Under the pieces are notes generated by a model. The model was not told the origin of the DNA. It made no database searches and saw nothing but the letters and a program-made list of their open reading frames with translations. DNA of 43,573 bases from positions 1 through 43,573 of the forward strand of contig JAZUBL010000063.1 of assembly GCA_045638545.1 (NCBI GenBank), in the 5' to 3' direction. The DNA comes from UMGS1071 sp045638545 (GTDB lineage Bacteria > Bacillota > Clostridia > Oscillospirales > Acutalibacteraceae). Below, one piece after another: positions 24,645-32,052 of the stretch (the first letter of the stretch is position 1; each line of letters begins with the position of its first letter). The position numbers were made by a program, and so were the translations under genes.

Positions 24645-24684
24645 CAAAAACAAAAAGAACCCGGCATTTTTACCGGGTTCTCTA
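24645..24684 (-). terminator. Terminator of the EFR1 gene
   Basis: AGAACCCGG (24656-24664) and CCGGGTTCT (24673-24681) form a perfect stem; on the minus strand it runs into TTTTTGTTTTT. Confidence 0.85.
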
Positions 24685-24703
24685 TATCGCTGCGAAATAA
24701 CGG

Positions 24704-25492
24704 TTAATCCTGCTTTTCCAGGTTTTCCACTACATACTTATATTTGCCGAAGTTGTATGGTTCTTTCTTCTGGGTAATGTTACCGTATTCAATGGCATTC
24801 TGCGGACAGTTGGAGATACATGCCATGCAGTGAGAGCAGTTATTTTCCCATACAGGCTTATCGTCTACCAGATTGATGTTGTTCAGTGGGCAGAGTCTCT
24901 CACATTTGCCGCAGCCGTTGCAGGAATCTTCTGCAAAGAAGTCCTTTGCAGGCATCTTAAACTTGCACCAGAATGGATTCAGCGGCACAGTAACAGCAGT
25001 TTCAAAGAAGCGAACACGTTTTGCAATCAGTGTTTTGCCCTCGTTGATGCCCATTGCAACCTTATCTAATTTCTTATAGGCAGACAGAATGCGCTCCTCG
25101 ACTTTTTCTCTCTCCAGCATTGGGTAAGAATCGCTGACAACGTAGTTTCTTGGCATAATAAACTCTGCATAGCCGCGGTAGTGCATATTCTTAGCTTTAA
25201 AAAGCTTTTTCATCAGCACGCCTGCCGGGCCGCTGTAACCGCCGCTGGTCAGAATAAAATACACATTCTGGTTACCTGTAAGCGGCAGTTTCTTCAGAAA
25301 ATGCATCATGAAACGCGGAATTTCACAAACGTAGATCGGTGCGCAGATTACGAACGGCTTGTCGGAATGGATCGGTGTGCAATCATGCTTTCTGATACGG
25401 TTCAGAAGATCAACGCATTCGTCGCCTGTTCTCTTTGCCAGTTCTTTTGCAATAAATTCTGTATTGCCGGTTGCGGAATAGTATAAGACCAT
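24704..25492 (-). CDS. EFR1 family flavodoxin-ferredoxin protein
   Basis: The 262-aa protein has an N-terminal flavodoxin-like domain (YYSATGNTEFIAKELAK phosphate loop, ICAPIYVCEIPRF, LTSGGYSGPAG) and a C-terminal pair of 4Fe-4S clusters (CNGCGKCERLCP and CSHCMACISNCP). It is probably an FMN/iron-sulfur electron carrier in the cytoplasm; its partners are unknown. The start at 25492 follows GGAGG. It is a single gene. Confidence 0.9.
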   Translation of the reverse strand: MVLYYSATGNTEFIAKELAKRTGDECVDLLNRIRKHDCTPIHSDKPFVICAPIYVCEIPRFMMHFLKKLPLTGNQNVYFILTSGGYSGPAGVLMKKLFKAKNMHYRGYAEFIMPRNYVVSDSYPMLEREKVEERILSAYKKLDKVAMGINEGKTLIAKRVRFFETAVTVPLNPFWCKFKMPAKDFFAEDSCNGCGKCERLCPLNNINLVDDKPVWENNCSHCMACISNCPQNAIEYGNITQKKEPYNFGKYKYVVENLEKQD

Positions 25493-25573
25493 GAGAAACC
25501 TCCAAAACATCTAAAATAAAACTGTGCGGTATTTTTATCATCCATATGGAAAAAACCTGACATTTATTCCATT

Positions 25574-25602
25574 ATTATAGCACACAGTGGAAAAAAATGC
25601 CA
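25574..25602 (-). promoter_or_regulatory. Promoter of the EFR1 gene
   Basis: On the minus strand TGGCAT (25597-25602) and TATAAT (25574-25579), 17-bp spacer with extended -10 TG. It has the same layout as the two promoters upstream of the neighbouring genes. Confidence 0.6.
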
Positions 25603-25673
25603 CAAAAAGAAAAACCGGTCATCAGCTACTCTCACATCAGATCATCGGTCTGCTCTCCATTCCCGGCTGAAAA

Positions 25674-25710
25674 TAAAAAAAGAACCTGGACGCTAAGCCA
25701 GGTTCTGATC
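25674..25710 (-). terminator. Terminator-like hairpin, copy 1
   Basis: AGAACCTGG (25681-25689) and CCAGGTTCT (25698-25706) pair perfectly around ACGCTAAG. On the minus strand it runs into seven T. Confidence 0.7.
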
Positions 25711-25752
25711 GCAGCTCACCTTCTTAAGGTTCAAATCCCGCCACGGCTGGAA

Positions 25753-25788
25753 TAAAAAAGAACCCGGCCGCTAAGCCAGGTTCTAATC
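25753..25788 (-). terminator. Terminator-like hairpin, copy 2 (displaced tRNA-operon terminator)
   Basis: AGAACCCGG (25759-25767) and CCAGGTTCT (25776-25784) pair with one mismatch around a loop containing GCTAAG, as in copy 1. It lies directly beside attL, so before the insertion it would have followed tRNA-Pro on the minus strand. Confidence 0.65.
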
Positions 25789-25803
25789 TGGTCGAGGTGA
25801 CAG
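25789..25803. repeat. attL core, 15-bp direct repeat
   Basis: TGGTCGAGGTGACAG is identical to the last 15 nt of the tRNA-Pro gene including the CCA. It marks the far end of the element, 80 bp before the integrase stop codon. Confidence 0.85.
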
Positions 25804-25823
25804 AAATTAATTGCATATAAACC

Positions 25824-25872
25824 GCATAAATAAGCCATTTTTTATTTTTCATACTGCAATAACACTGCAACG
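25824..25872. repeat. Left-end integrase-binding candidates
   Basis: GCATAAATAAGCC (25824-25836) and two 11-bp-spaced ACTGCAA copies (25852-25858 and 25863-25869, in the context ATACTGCAATAAC-ACTGCAACG). The same two motifs occur in the same orientation at the right end. They are probable arm-type sites for the N-terminal domain of the integrase. Confidence 0.65.
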
Positions 25873-25882
25873 CGTGGAAATA

Positions 25883-27067
25883 TCAGCTGATTTTCGCTTT
25901 GGTTTCCGTAGTTACTCCGGCAGCATTCCCCAATGTCAGGCCCATATTTTTCAGGTAGTCTGTGGCCTTGGAGAGGTTATCGCTCTGGAAGGCTTCAAAG
26001 GCATCGCAGTAAGTGTTCATCGTGATCGTAATGTCTGTATGCCCCAGCAGCATCTGCAGGACTTTCGGCTGCATACCGGCTTCAATGCAGCGTGTGGCAT
26101 AGGTATGGCGCAGAGAATGCAGCGTCACATCTCCGGCAATGTCCGGATCCAGGATCCCGTACTTCTTCAGCACTCGCTGGAACTGCAGATTTACCTGGCT
26201 TGTAGTGATCAGCTTTCCATTGTGCCGGAACAACAGACCATCCTCCACGAACTGCAGCACATCGGTCAGGATCTCACAGACATCGTCCGTAATGGGGATC
26301 TTTCTGGTGCCTGCCATGGTTTTCGGCTGGGCTGCAAGGATCGCCTCCCCTTTTGCGCCTCTGGAGATCGTCCGCTCTACGGTGATCCGCCGGAAATCCA
26401 GGTAAATATCCTGCACCTGCAGGGCATTGATCTCCCCCATGCGCATCCCTGTCAGCACAGAAAGCAGCATCTGGCGGCTGTATGGGATGTCCTCCGTCAT
26501 TAAAATTTCCATCAGTTTTCGTTGTTCGTCCACTGTCAGCGCCCGGATCTTACGGAGCGCTTTTTTCGATTTCGGCTTTTTTACCCGCTCTAATGGATTT
26601 TGCGACAGGATCCCTCTGGCAACGGCTTCCAGGAAGGTGCGCTTCATCATCTGGTATTCTTTGTCGATCAGCGACTGAGAATAGCACTGCTCCTGCAGAA
26701 GAAAATCCCGCAGCATAGTCTCGTTGATCCGCTGCAGCGGCGTGTTGTAAAAGCATTCCATCCGCTTCAGAGTTTCCATGTCACGATAACCGGAAGTCTC
26801 CTTCACATAGTTCAGGTTGGTCTTATCGTCGATCATCTGCTTTGCCAGCTGGTAAAAGGTGATATTGCTCTTATCCACAAAGGTGCCGGTCATAATGCCG
26901 TAGCGGATCTGATTCAGCTTCTCCAGCACTTCCTTTTTTGTTTTGCCATAGACCGTTTTCCGGCGCAGCTTGCCCTTTTCATCCCGGCCTATGGTGATCT
27001 GTCCGCACCATTTGCCATCCGGCCGCTGGTAAATGGAGCCTTCTCCGTTACTCTTGCGTTTTGGCAT
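25883..27067 (-). CDS. int: Tyrosine-type site-specific integrase (Tn916 Int-like)
   Basis: The 394-aa recombinase has an N-terminal AP2-like arm-binding domain (GEGSIYQRPDGKWCGQITIG), a SAM-like core-binding domain (about 68-165) and the catalytic domain with Arg209 (TGMRMGE), Lys249, His317-x2-Arg320 (HSLRH), His343 (LLGH) and Tyr353. All catalytic residues are present. The start MPKRKSNGEG follows GGAGGG; an ATG 18 bp earlier overlaps the repressor stop (TAATG) and is the alternative, so translation may be coupled. It lies beside attL and is cotranscribed after the repressor. Confidence 0.93.
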   Translation of the reverse strand: MPKRKSNGEGSIYQRPDGKWCGQITIGRDEKGKLRRKTVYGKTKKEVLEKLNQIRYGIMTGTFVDKSNITFYQLAKQMIDDKTNLNYVKETSGYRDMETLKRMECFYNTPLQRINETMLRDFLLQEQCYSQSLIDKEYQMMKRTFLEAVARGILSQNPLERVKKPKSKKALRKIRALTVDEQRKLMEILMTEDIPYSRQMLLSVLTGMRMGEINALQVQDIYLDFRRITVERTISRGAKGEAILAAQPKTMAGTRKIPITDDVCEILTDVLQFVEDGLLFRHNGKLITTSQVNLQFQRVLKKYGILDPDIAGDVTLHSLRHTYATRCIEAGMQPKVLQMLLGHTDITITMNTYCDAFEAFQSDNLSKATDYLKNMGLTLGNAAGVTTETKAKIS

Positions 27068-27084
27068 GGCTGTCCCTCCCTCCA

Positions 27085-27603
27085 TTAAAATGGCAGATCA
27101 TCATCACCAAACAGATTCCCTTTTTCAGCATATTTTCTTACCAAGGTCATAGCAACTTCTGTAAACATTTCTTTTGATAGAATATTTTTCACTTTAGCCA
27201 ACTCAGAGTATTCTTTCACAAAATGCGTTAGTTCCCAGTGATCATGTAAGCTAATAACATCATGATGGGAACCCAAATACAGTACATCTTCAAAGAAATT
27301 TCCCTCGCCAACAATCTTAACAACGGATAATAAAAGTTGTTCGTCATTTACATCCAGGCTTTGACCTGAAGAATCCTTATTGTCAGTTAAGCCGCACAGC
27401 CAATCAATCGAAACCTCCAGAGATTTTGCAATCTTTACAATATTCTCCAAGGATGGATTTGCCTTTTTCCCGGCATCTGAATTTTCGTATGCAGAGATTG
27501 TAGCAGCAGAAACTTTTGCTTCCTGCGATAATTGCAGTTGCGTCCAATCTTTGTTTTTTCGCGCTATCCGCATCCGGCTAGCAAATACTTCAATATTTCC
27601 CAT
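27085..27603 (-). CDS. XRE-family repressor of the element
   Basis: The 172-aa protein has an N-terminal helix-turn-helix (MRIARKNKDWTQLQLSQEAK, then VSAATISAYENSD) and an unrelated C-terminal domain without the S24 protease residues of CI-like repressors. It is transcribed divergently from the element's replication genes and lies in one unit with int, the place of a master repressor (CI/Stl role). The candidate operators in the gap would let it shut both promoters. Lacking a cleavage domain, it may be relieved by a partner protein instead of RecA; this is inference. Confidence 0.85.
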   Translation of the reverse strand: MGNIEVFASRMRIARKNKDWTQLQLSQEAKVSAATISAYENSDAGKKANPSLENIVKIAKSLEVSIDWLCGLTDNKDSSGQSLDVNDEQLLLSVVKIVGEGNFFEDVLYLGSHHDVISLHDHWELTHFVKEYSELAKVKNILSKEMFTEVAMTLVRKYAEKGNLFGDDDLPF

Positions 27604-27648
27604 TTCTTTTCACCATACCAAAATGACATCAAACAAATTTGATGCTAA

Positions 27649-27796
27649 ATTCAATATAATAATAACAACAAGAAAAAAACGTGTCAACATTACATGTATA
27701 TTCAATTTATCGAAATATATTTTAAAAGTATTCAATATAATAATTTTGATTATAAAATATATTTTTATTGACTATATTGAATTTTCACTTTAAAAT
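27649..27796. promoter_or_regulatory. Divergent promoter-operator region of the element
   Basis: Minus-strand promoter: TTGACA (27682-27687) and TATTAT (27659-27664), 17 bp. Plus-strand promoter: TTGACT (27768-27773) and TAAAAT (27791-27796), 17 bp. Four related 10-mers overlap or flank them: ATTCAATATA at 27649-27658 and 27730-27739, ATTCAATTTA at 27700-27709, and the inverted TATATTGAAT at 27773-27782 in the spacer of the plus promoter. They are probable binding sites of the XRE repressor. Confidence 0.75.
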
Positions 27797-27829
27797 ATAA
27801 GAAGAACAACAAGGAAAGGAGGTGAAATC

Positions 27830-28012
27830 ATGAAAGGTTCCGAGATCAGAGCGCTGATTCTAAAAAGTGGCGTTAGAATCTGGCAAGTAGCTGACGCTTA
27901 TGGCGTGTCAGCTAACACCTTTTCTGTAAAACTCCGCTATGACTTCAGCGAAGCAGACACAAGACGCATTCTGGCAATCATCGAGCAGTTGAAGGCTGAA
28001 AAAGGTGCCTGA
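27830..28012 (+). CDS. Small HTH-like protein, 60 aa
   Basis: It is the first gene rightward from the regulated promoter, behind the very strong site AAAGGAGGTG. A helix-turn-helix-like centre (IWQVADAYGVSANTFSVKLR, 18-37) suggests DNA binding, with a helical end (RRILAIIEQLKAEKGA). Similar tiny proteins occur early in integrative elements, and a Cro- or Str-like role opposite the repressor is plausible but inferred. Confidence 0.75.
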   Translation: MKGSEIRALILKSGVRIWQVADAYGVSANTFSVKLRYDFSEADTRRILAIIEQLKAEKGA

Positions 28013-28025
28013 AGGCAAAACAAAA

Positions 28026-28119
28026 GCGCCCCCTGCTGATGCCCTGGAAAGCCAGCAGAAGGCGCAATTAAACAAATAGGACAACAGTCCCGCTCTTATT
28101 TTATCATTGAAAGAGCGGG
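28026..28119. promoter_or_regulatory. Two leader hairpins before the excisionase-like gene
   Basis: GCGCC/GGCGC with inner CTGCTG/CAGCAG (28026-28065) and CCCGCTCTT/AAGAGCGGG (28089-28119, perfect 9 bp). Neither ends in a long T run, so attenuation or transcript processing is more likely than full termination. Confidence 0.5.
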
Positions 28120-28144
28120 CGCACAAGAGAAAACAGGAGGATTT

Positions 28145-28366
28145 ATGTCTGAAAAATTAAACGACATTACAGAAACATACGAAACTGCACCGGAAACCCC
28201 GCTGGTATTCCTGGGCACAAAAGAAGTCGCTGCCTGCCTGGGCTGTTCCATTCCAACAGCCAGAGAAATCATGCACCGCTGGGACTTCCCGCTGATCAAG
28301 GTAGGCCACGGCCTGCGAGTAGAGAAAAGCGCCTTCCAGAAGTGGGCAAGCGTGCGGAGGGATTAA
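28145..28366 (+). CDS. Excisionase-like helix-turn-helix protein (AlpA/HTH_17)
   Basis: The 73-aa protein has the winged-helix pattern of AlpA/Xis proteins: FLGTKEVAACLGCSIPTARE, then WDFPLIKVGHGLRVEKSAFQKWA. Such proteins bend DNA for excision or activate element genes. It starts behind CAGGAGG and ends 2 bp before the next start codon, so it is coupled to the initiator gene. Confidence 0.85.
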   Translation: MSEKLNDITETYETAPETPLVFLGTKEVAACLGCSIPTAREIMHRWDFPLIKVGHGLRVEKSAFQKWASVRRD

Positions 28367-28368
28367 GT

Positions 28369-29403
28369 ATGGAACATTTCAATATCCCTGCAGCAGGATC
28401 CGCGGCACCGGAACAGCCACTGACCCCGGAACAGACCATCAGCATTATTCGGAAATCACTGGAGATCCTGGAAAGAACAACCCAAAAAGAGGAAAACCCG
28501 GGATCTGATGCAGAAGAGGTTGTTCAGCTGGTCAATTATGTGAAGCCCGGCAGCCTTCTGCTGCCTACAACAAAGGTCAGCAGAAAGCTCTATGACGGAA
28601 AAACGGACTTTACAGACGGCGTGCAGCCAATCGATATCAGCCGCAAAAATCAGAAGGGGACATTTATAGTGCCGGCTAAACTGGTTTTCATGCCTACGAT
28701 CAGCCAGGAAGGGCTGGAAATCCCAAGGCACCTGACACCATTTGATAAGCAGGTGCAGAACGGTATTTTTACACTGATCGAAAACGGCTATACGGCTTTT
28801 ACCGCAAAACAAGTCTATGAAGCATTTGCAGGAAAAACCATCACATCCCCCCAAGCAATCGAACGAGTAACGGACAGCATAACAAAGCAGCGCCTGACAC
28901 TGATCGGTCTGGACTGGACAGCACATGCAAAAATGAAAGGTCTCCCGGTGGATCAGCAGCGTGGAGATTACGTTGCCAAACAGGAAAATCTGCTGCTGTT
29001 GAGCCGTGTAAAAGTCCGCTGCGGCGGTCAGGATCTGGACGGTTATACTGTTATCAGGAAACCTATTCTATACAGGTATGCAAAAGCAGTCGGCCAGCTG
29101 GCTACTATCGATAGAAAGCTCCTTGACGTTCCGGTGAATAATACCGTTGCAAACATTGTTCTGAAAAATGAATTACTGGAACGGATCGACACCATGAAGA
29201 GACGCAAAGGAAGCGTCAGCAATACCATTCTTTTTGAAACGCTGTATAAACTTGCTGAAGTTGGTGAGGATCGCCGATACAGGGAACAGACAAGAAAGAG
29301 CGTTCTCAAAATGCTGAACACCTGGAAGAAGGAAAAGTTTATTTCCGGATACACCCTGAATAAAACAGGTCCGAAAATCGTTTCTGTTACGGTACATATC
29401 TGA
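28369..29403 (+). CDS. Replication initiator-like protein
   Basis: The 344-aa protein resembles initiators of mobile elements: LTPFDKQVQNGIFTLIENGY (about 124-143), a helix-turn-helix-like segment TSPQAIERVTDSITKQRL, DWTAHAKMKG, and a C-terminal winged-helix-like part ending KFISGYTLNKTGPKIVSVTV. The family assignment rests on pattern memory, but the position is strong support: four 22-bp iterons begin at its stop codon and a primase-helicase gene follows. The start ATG 28369 is behind GGAGGG; a GTG 27 bp upstream is less likely. Confidence 0.7.
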   Translation: MEHFNIPAAGSAAPEQPLTPEQTISIIRKSLEILERTTQKEENPGSDAEEVVQLVNYVKPGSLLLPTTKVSRKLYDGKTDFTDGVQPIDISRKNQKGTFIVPAKLVFMPTISQEGLEIPRHLTPFDKQVQNGIFTLIENGYTAFTAKQVYEAFAGKTITSPQAIERVTDSITKQRLTLIGLDWTAHAKMKGLPVDQQRGDYVAKQENLLLLSRVKVRCGGQDLDGYTVIRKPILYRYAKAVGQLATIDRKLLDVPVNNTVANIVLKNELLERIDTMKRRKGSVSNTILFETLYKLAEVGEDRRYREQTRKSVLKMLNTWKKEKFISGYTLNKTGPKIVSVTVHI

Positions 29404-29486
29404 CCCTTTGGTTCTGTGTACATGACCCTTCAGAATTATGCACATGACCCTTCAAAATCGTGTACATGACCCTTAGAAATCGTGTA
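29399..29486 (+). repeat. Four 22-bp iterons, probable replication origin
   Basis: Contiguous units lie at 29399-29420 (degenerate), 29421-29442, 29443-29464 and 29465-29486. The last three begin CATGACCCTT and all share TGACCCTT at the same phase and GTGTA or TGCA at the end. The exact 22-bp period, two helical turns, and the place next to an initiator gene are typical for iteron origins. The first unit overlaps the initiator's stop codon. Confidence 0.85.
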
Positions 29487-29495
29487 CATACCAAA

Positions 29496-29546
29496 GAAGC
29501 CCGAAAGCTAAAAAACCTTGATTTTATGCGGTTTTTCGGGCTTTTT
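29496..29546 (+). terminator. Terminator after the iterons
   Basis: AAGCCCGAAA and TTTCGGGCTT pair around a 26-nt loop and are followed by TTTTTT. It separates the initiator unit from the primase gene. Confidence 0.7.
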
Positions 29547-29569
29547 TTGGATTCTCTGAAACTGTACAT

Positions 29570-29640
29570 GTAATACAGGTATTACAAGTATTACAGCCGC
29601 CAGCCGCCCCCGCTTTACAGCCGGGCGGGCTGTCGGTAAA
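29570..29640. other. Palindrome and GC-rich hairpin of the putative origin
   Basis: GTAATAC-AG-GTATTAC (29570-29585) is a perfect inverted repeat and GTATTAC recurs at 29588-29594. A GC-rich segment with ACAGCC/GGCTGT ends follows (29593-29632). An AT-to-GC transition with such inverted repeats beside iterons suits an origin, or a promoter region of the primase gene. Confidence 0.5.
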
Positions 29641-29700
29641 ATAGCAGACAAGAGAGCGGTACCTTTCTCTTTTACAGGCAAATACAGGAAAGGAAAAAGA

Positions 29701-31725
29701 ATGGAACTGGAATTATTAAAACAATATTTACCGGACTATCTCCGGAGCAGAGGCGTAGATCCGGACAAGGCGGCGCGAAGCAATACCGCCTGTCCTGTCT
29801 GCGGAAACGGACACAAAACAGGTTGTTTTCACTATTACAGCGACACGCAAAAAGTAAAGTGCTATTCCTGCGGCTTCAATGGCGATCTGTTTGATCTGAT
29901 TGCTGCAGAAAAAGGGATCAGCAATGCAGAGGCTATCTCTGAAGCCCATCATCTTTATGGATCTGAAAAGACGTGGCATCCGGTTATTCCACAGAAACAG
30001 GAAAATGAAATCCCGCCTGAAGACCTGGCTTTCTTTTTTCGACAGGCTGCAGCGGCAAATGATTTTGAATATCTGAAAAAGCGCGGCATCTCAAAAGGCA
30101 TACAACAGCGGTTTATGGTTGGTTTTGTCCCGGATTGGATCAGCCCCCAGGCAGTCAGAACTACGCTGGAGAAAGGTGGAGATCCGGAGAGGCTTCCCAG
30201 AAGCCCCCGCTGTATCATACCCACCAGCAGGAACAGCTACATAGCAAGAGATACCAGAGACAGCTTGACAGACGAACAGAAGCGTTACAGCAAGCAGAAA
30301 CAGGGACCACAATCGTTATTTAACCTGAAAGCCTTTGACCGGTCTGAGGCGGTTTTTATCACAGAGGGCGAAATAGATGCAATGAGCATTGAAGAAGCCG
30401 GTGGTGCAGCCGTTGGACTTGGCAGCACTGCAAATCTGAAAGCTCTGATCTCCTATCTGCAGGAAAACCCAACTGATCAGGTGCTGATTCTCAGTCTGGA
30501 TAACGATGAGCCTGGCCGAGCGGCACAGATCCGGCTGGCGGACGAATTGAATAAGCTGGATATTCAATACATAGATGGCACAAAGACGCTCCTGAAGGCG
30601 GCGAAAGACCCAAACGAAGCACTTGTAAACGATCCGTCAGCATTCCGGGACGGTGTACGTTTTTTGCAGAGCAAGGCCGGAAAATTACCATCGGAGGGTT
30701 TCGCAAGAGAATACAGAGCGGTGGAGCTGCTGGACTATTTTCGAAAAATAGAAGAGCAGCCGGAAGGACTGGAAGCAAAAACAGGCTTCCGGAAGCTGGA
30801 CGAAAAGCTGCAGGGTGGTCTTCACGAAGGCCTGCATATTATCGGCGCAGTTTCCAGCCTGGGCAAGACAACATTCACACTGCAGTTGGCGGATCAGATC
30901 GCCGGTACCGGTCAGGATGTGCTTTTCTTCAGTCTGGAGATGAGCAAACTGGAGCTGATCGCCAAAAGTATCAGCCGGCATTCTTTTCTTTGCACCGGAC
31001 TGGAAATGGAAAACGGACGATTTATTGCAAGAGACACTGCACAGATTTTGAACAACAGACGTTATAAATATTACAGCGAAAAAGAGCGGCAGGCAGTCAA
31101 TGAAGCGATCAAACTTTATTCTTTACCGGCCGAGAACATGTATATCTACGAGGGACGATATAAGGGTCAGCGTCTGACGGTGCAGCATATCAAAGAAATC
31201 ACCCGGGAACATTGGAAAACCACCGGCAGAACTCCCATTGTCTTTGTGGATTATCTGCAAATCATAGCACCTGCAGACGTGAGAGCTAGCGACAAGCAAA
31301 ATACTGATACCGCTGTTTTTGAACTGAAAGAGCTTTCCAGAGATCTGAAGACAGCAGTTTTTGCAATCTCCAGTTTTAACCGGGACAACTACACGCAGCC
31401 GGTCAACATGGCATCTTTTAAAGAATCTGGTGCTGTTGAATATTCTTCTGACTTACTTTTCGGCCTGCAGTATGCCGGGATGGATTATCTGCCAGGCGAA
31501 AAGGATGGCGCAAGAACCGCCAGACTGCGGGAACTGATGGCGGTGATCCAGCACATGAAGGAAAATAAAATACCGATATCGATTGAATTGAAATGCTTAA
31601 AGAACCGTAACGGCTATCCGTTCACTATCGCTTTTGATATGCAGGCAGCCTTCAACCACTTCTCTGAGGCTGAACCGGTTCTGTGGAATAATGAAACATT
31701 AAGCAACGAAAAAAAGCCGATATAG
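29701..31725 (+). CDS. Primase-helicase fusion (DnaG-type zinc finger and TOPRIM, DnaB-type helicase)
   Basis: The 674-aa protein makes primers and unwinds DNA at the element's fork. The zinc finger ligands are Cys31, Cys34, Cys54 and Cys57. TOPRIM follows (ITEGEIDAMS with Glu222; LSLDNDEPG with Asp267 and Asp269). The C-terminal RecA-fold helicase has Walker A GAVSSLGKT (382-390), the DnaB motif SLEMSK, Walker B VFVDYLQII (514-522) and the SSFNR sensor region. The layout is that of T7 gp4 and satellite or plasmid Pri-Rep proteins. All motifs are intact. It starts behind GGAAAGG. Confidence 0.92.
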   Translation: MELELLKQYLPDYLRSRGVDPDKAARSNTACPVCGNGHKTGCFHYYSDTQKVKCYSCGFNGDLFDLIAAEKGISNAEAISEAHHLYGSEKTWHPVIPQKQENEIPPEDLAFFFRQAAAANDFEYLKKRGISKGIQQRFMVGFVPDWISPQAVRTTLEKGGDPERLPRSPRCIIPTSRNSYIARDTRDSLTDEQKRYSKQKQGPQSLFNLKAFDRSEAVFITEGEIDAMSIEEAGGAAVGLGSTANLKALISYLQENPTDQVLILSLDNDEPGRAAQIRLADELNKLDIQYIDGTKTLLKAAKDPNEALVNDPSAFRDGVRFLQSKAGKLPSEGFAREYRAVELLDYFRKIEEQPEGLEAKTGFRKLDEKLQGGLHEGLHIIGAVSSLGKTTFTLQLADQIAGTGQDVLFFSLEMSKLELIAKSISRHSFLCTGLEMENGRFIARDTAQILNNRRYKYYSEKERQAVNEAIKLYSLPAENMYIYEGRYKGQRLTVQHIKEITREHWKTTGRTPIVFVDYLQIIAPADVRASDKQNTDTAVFELKELSRDLKTAVFAISSFNRDNYTQPVNMASFKESGAVEYSSDLLFGLQYAGMDYLPGEKDGARTARLRELMAVIQHMKENKIPISIELKCLKNRNGYPFTIAFDMQAAFNHFSEAEPVLWNNETLSNEKKPI

Positions 31726-31739
31726 GCACGGGGTATCAC

Positions 31740-31883
31740 ATGAGCGAATTGAGAGAACTGTTCATCGAAACATTGGAGAAGCGGATCCTGGAATCCGACC
31801 CGGAAAGTGGTGGCTGCAGCGTGCTGGTAAATGAATGGGTGCAGCTGCTCATCCAGGAAAAACGAGAGAAAAAGGAGGACTGA
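31740..31883 (+). CDS. Small protein, 47 aa
   Basis: ATG 31740 opens a frame reading MSELRELFIETLEKRILESD to KREKKED. It is acidic-basic, mostly helical and unrecognised. It lies 14 bp after the primase-helicase gene with a weak GGGG site and 2 bp before the next start. Its 3' end contains the AAGGAGG that serves the next gene, a compact arrangement that favours a real gene. Confidence 0.55.
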   Translation: MSELRELFIETLEKRILESDPESGGCSVLVNEWVQLLIQEKREKKED

Positions 31884-31885
31884 AC

Positions 31886-32049
31886 ATGCGAACAGCATTC
31901 CAGAAGTACAAAAACGGTCAGAATCAGGCAAATGCACCCCCGGCGCTCCTGCCGGATCACCGCTTCCAGACCGAGAGCCAGAGGACGGCAGCATTATTTG
32001 TGAAATCGTAGTACAGAGTTTATTGCCAGATAAGGCAGAAAGGAAATAA
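31886..32049 (+). pseudogene. Small gene of the element, apparently frameshifted
   Basis: From ATG 31886 behind AAGGAGG the frame reads MRTAFQKYKNGQNQANAPPA and stops at 32011 after 41 residues. An overlapping frame (-1) continues with PEDGSIICEIVVQSLLPDK and stops at 32049, 3 bp before the next gene. The second half looks more protein-like than the last residues of the first frame, and the join would fall near 31975. Either a 1- or 2-base indel broke a gene of about 54 codons, or the 41-aa protein is the real product. Confidence 0.45.
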
Positions 32050-32052
32050 TTT

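Noticed and set aside
25729..25750. A complete plus-strand tRNA gene
   Set aside because: Only a T-loop and acceptor-like end are present; the T-stem does not pair and there is no anticodon arm upstream.
27067..27087. Integrase start at ATG 27085 (overlapping TAATG)
   Set aside because: Possible by translational coupling, but GGAGGG lies ideally for the ATG at 27067, which gives the usual MPKRKSNGEG integrase start.
29399..29486. CRISPR array
   Set aside because: The 22-bp units are contiguous with no spacers; they are iterons. No other spaced repeats or cas genes are seen in the window.
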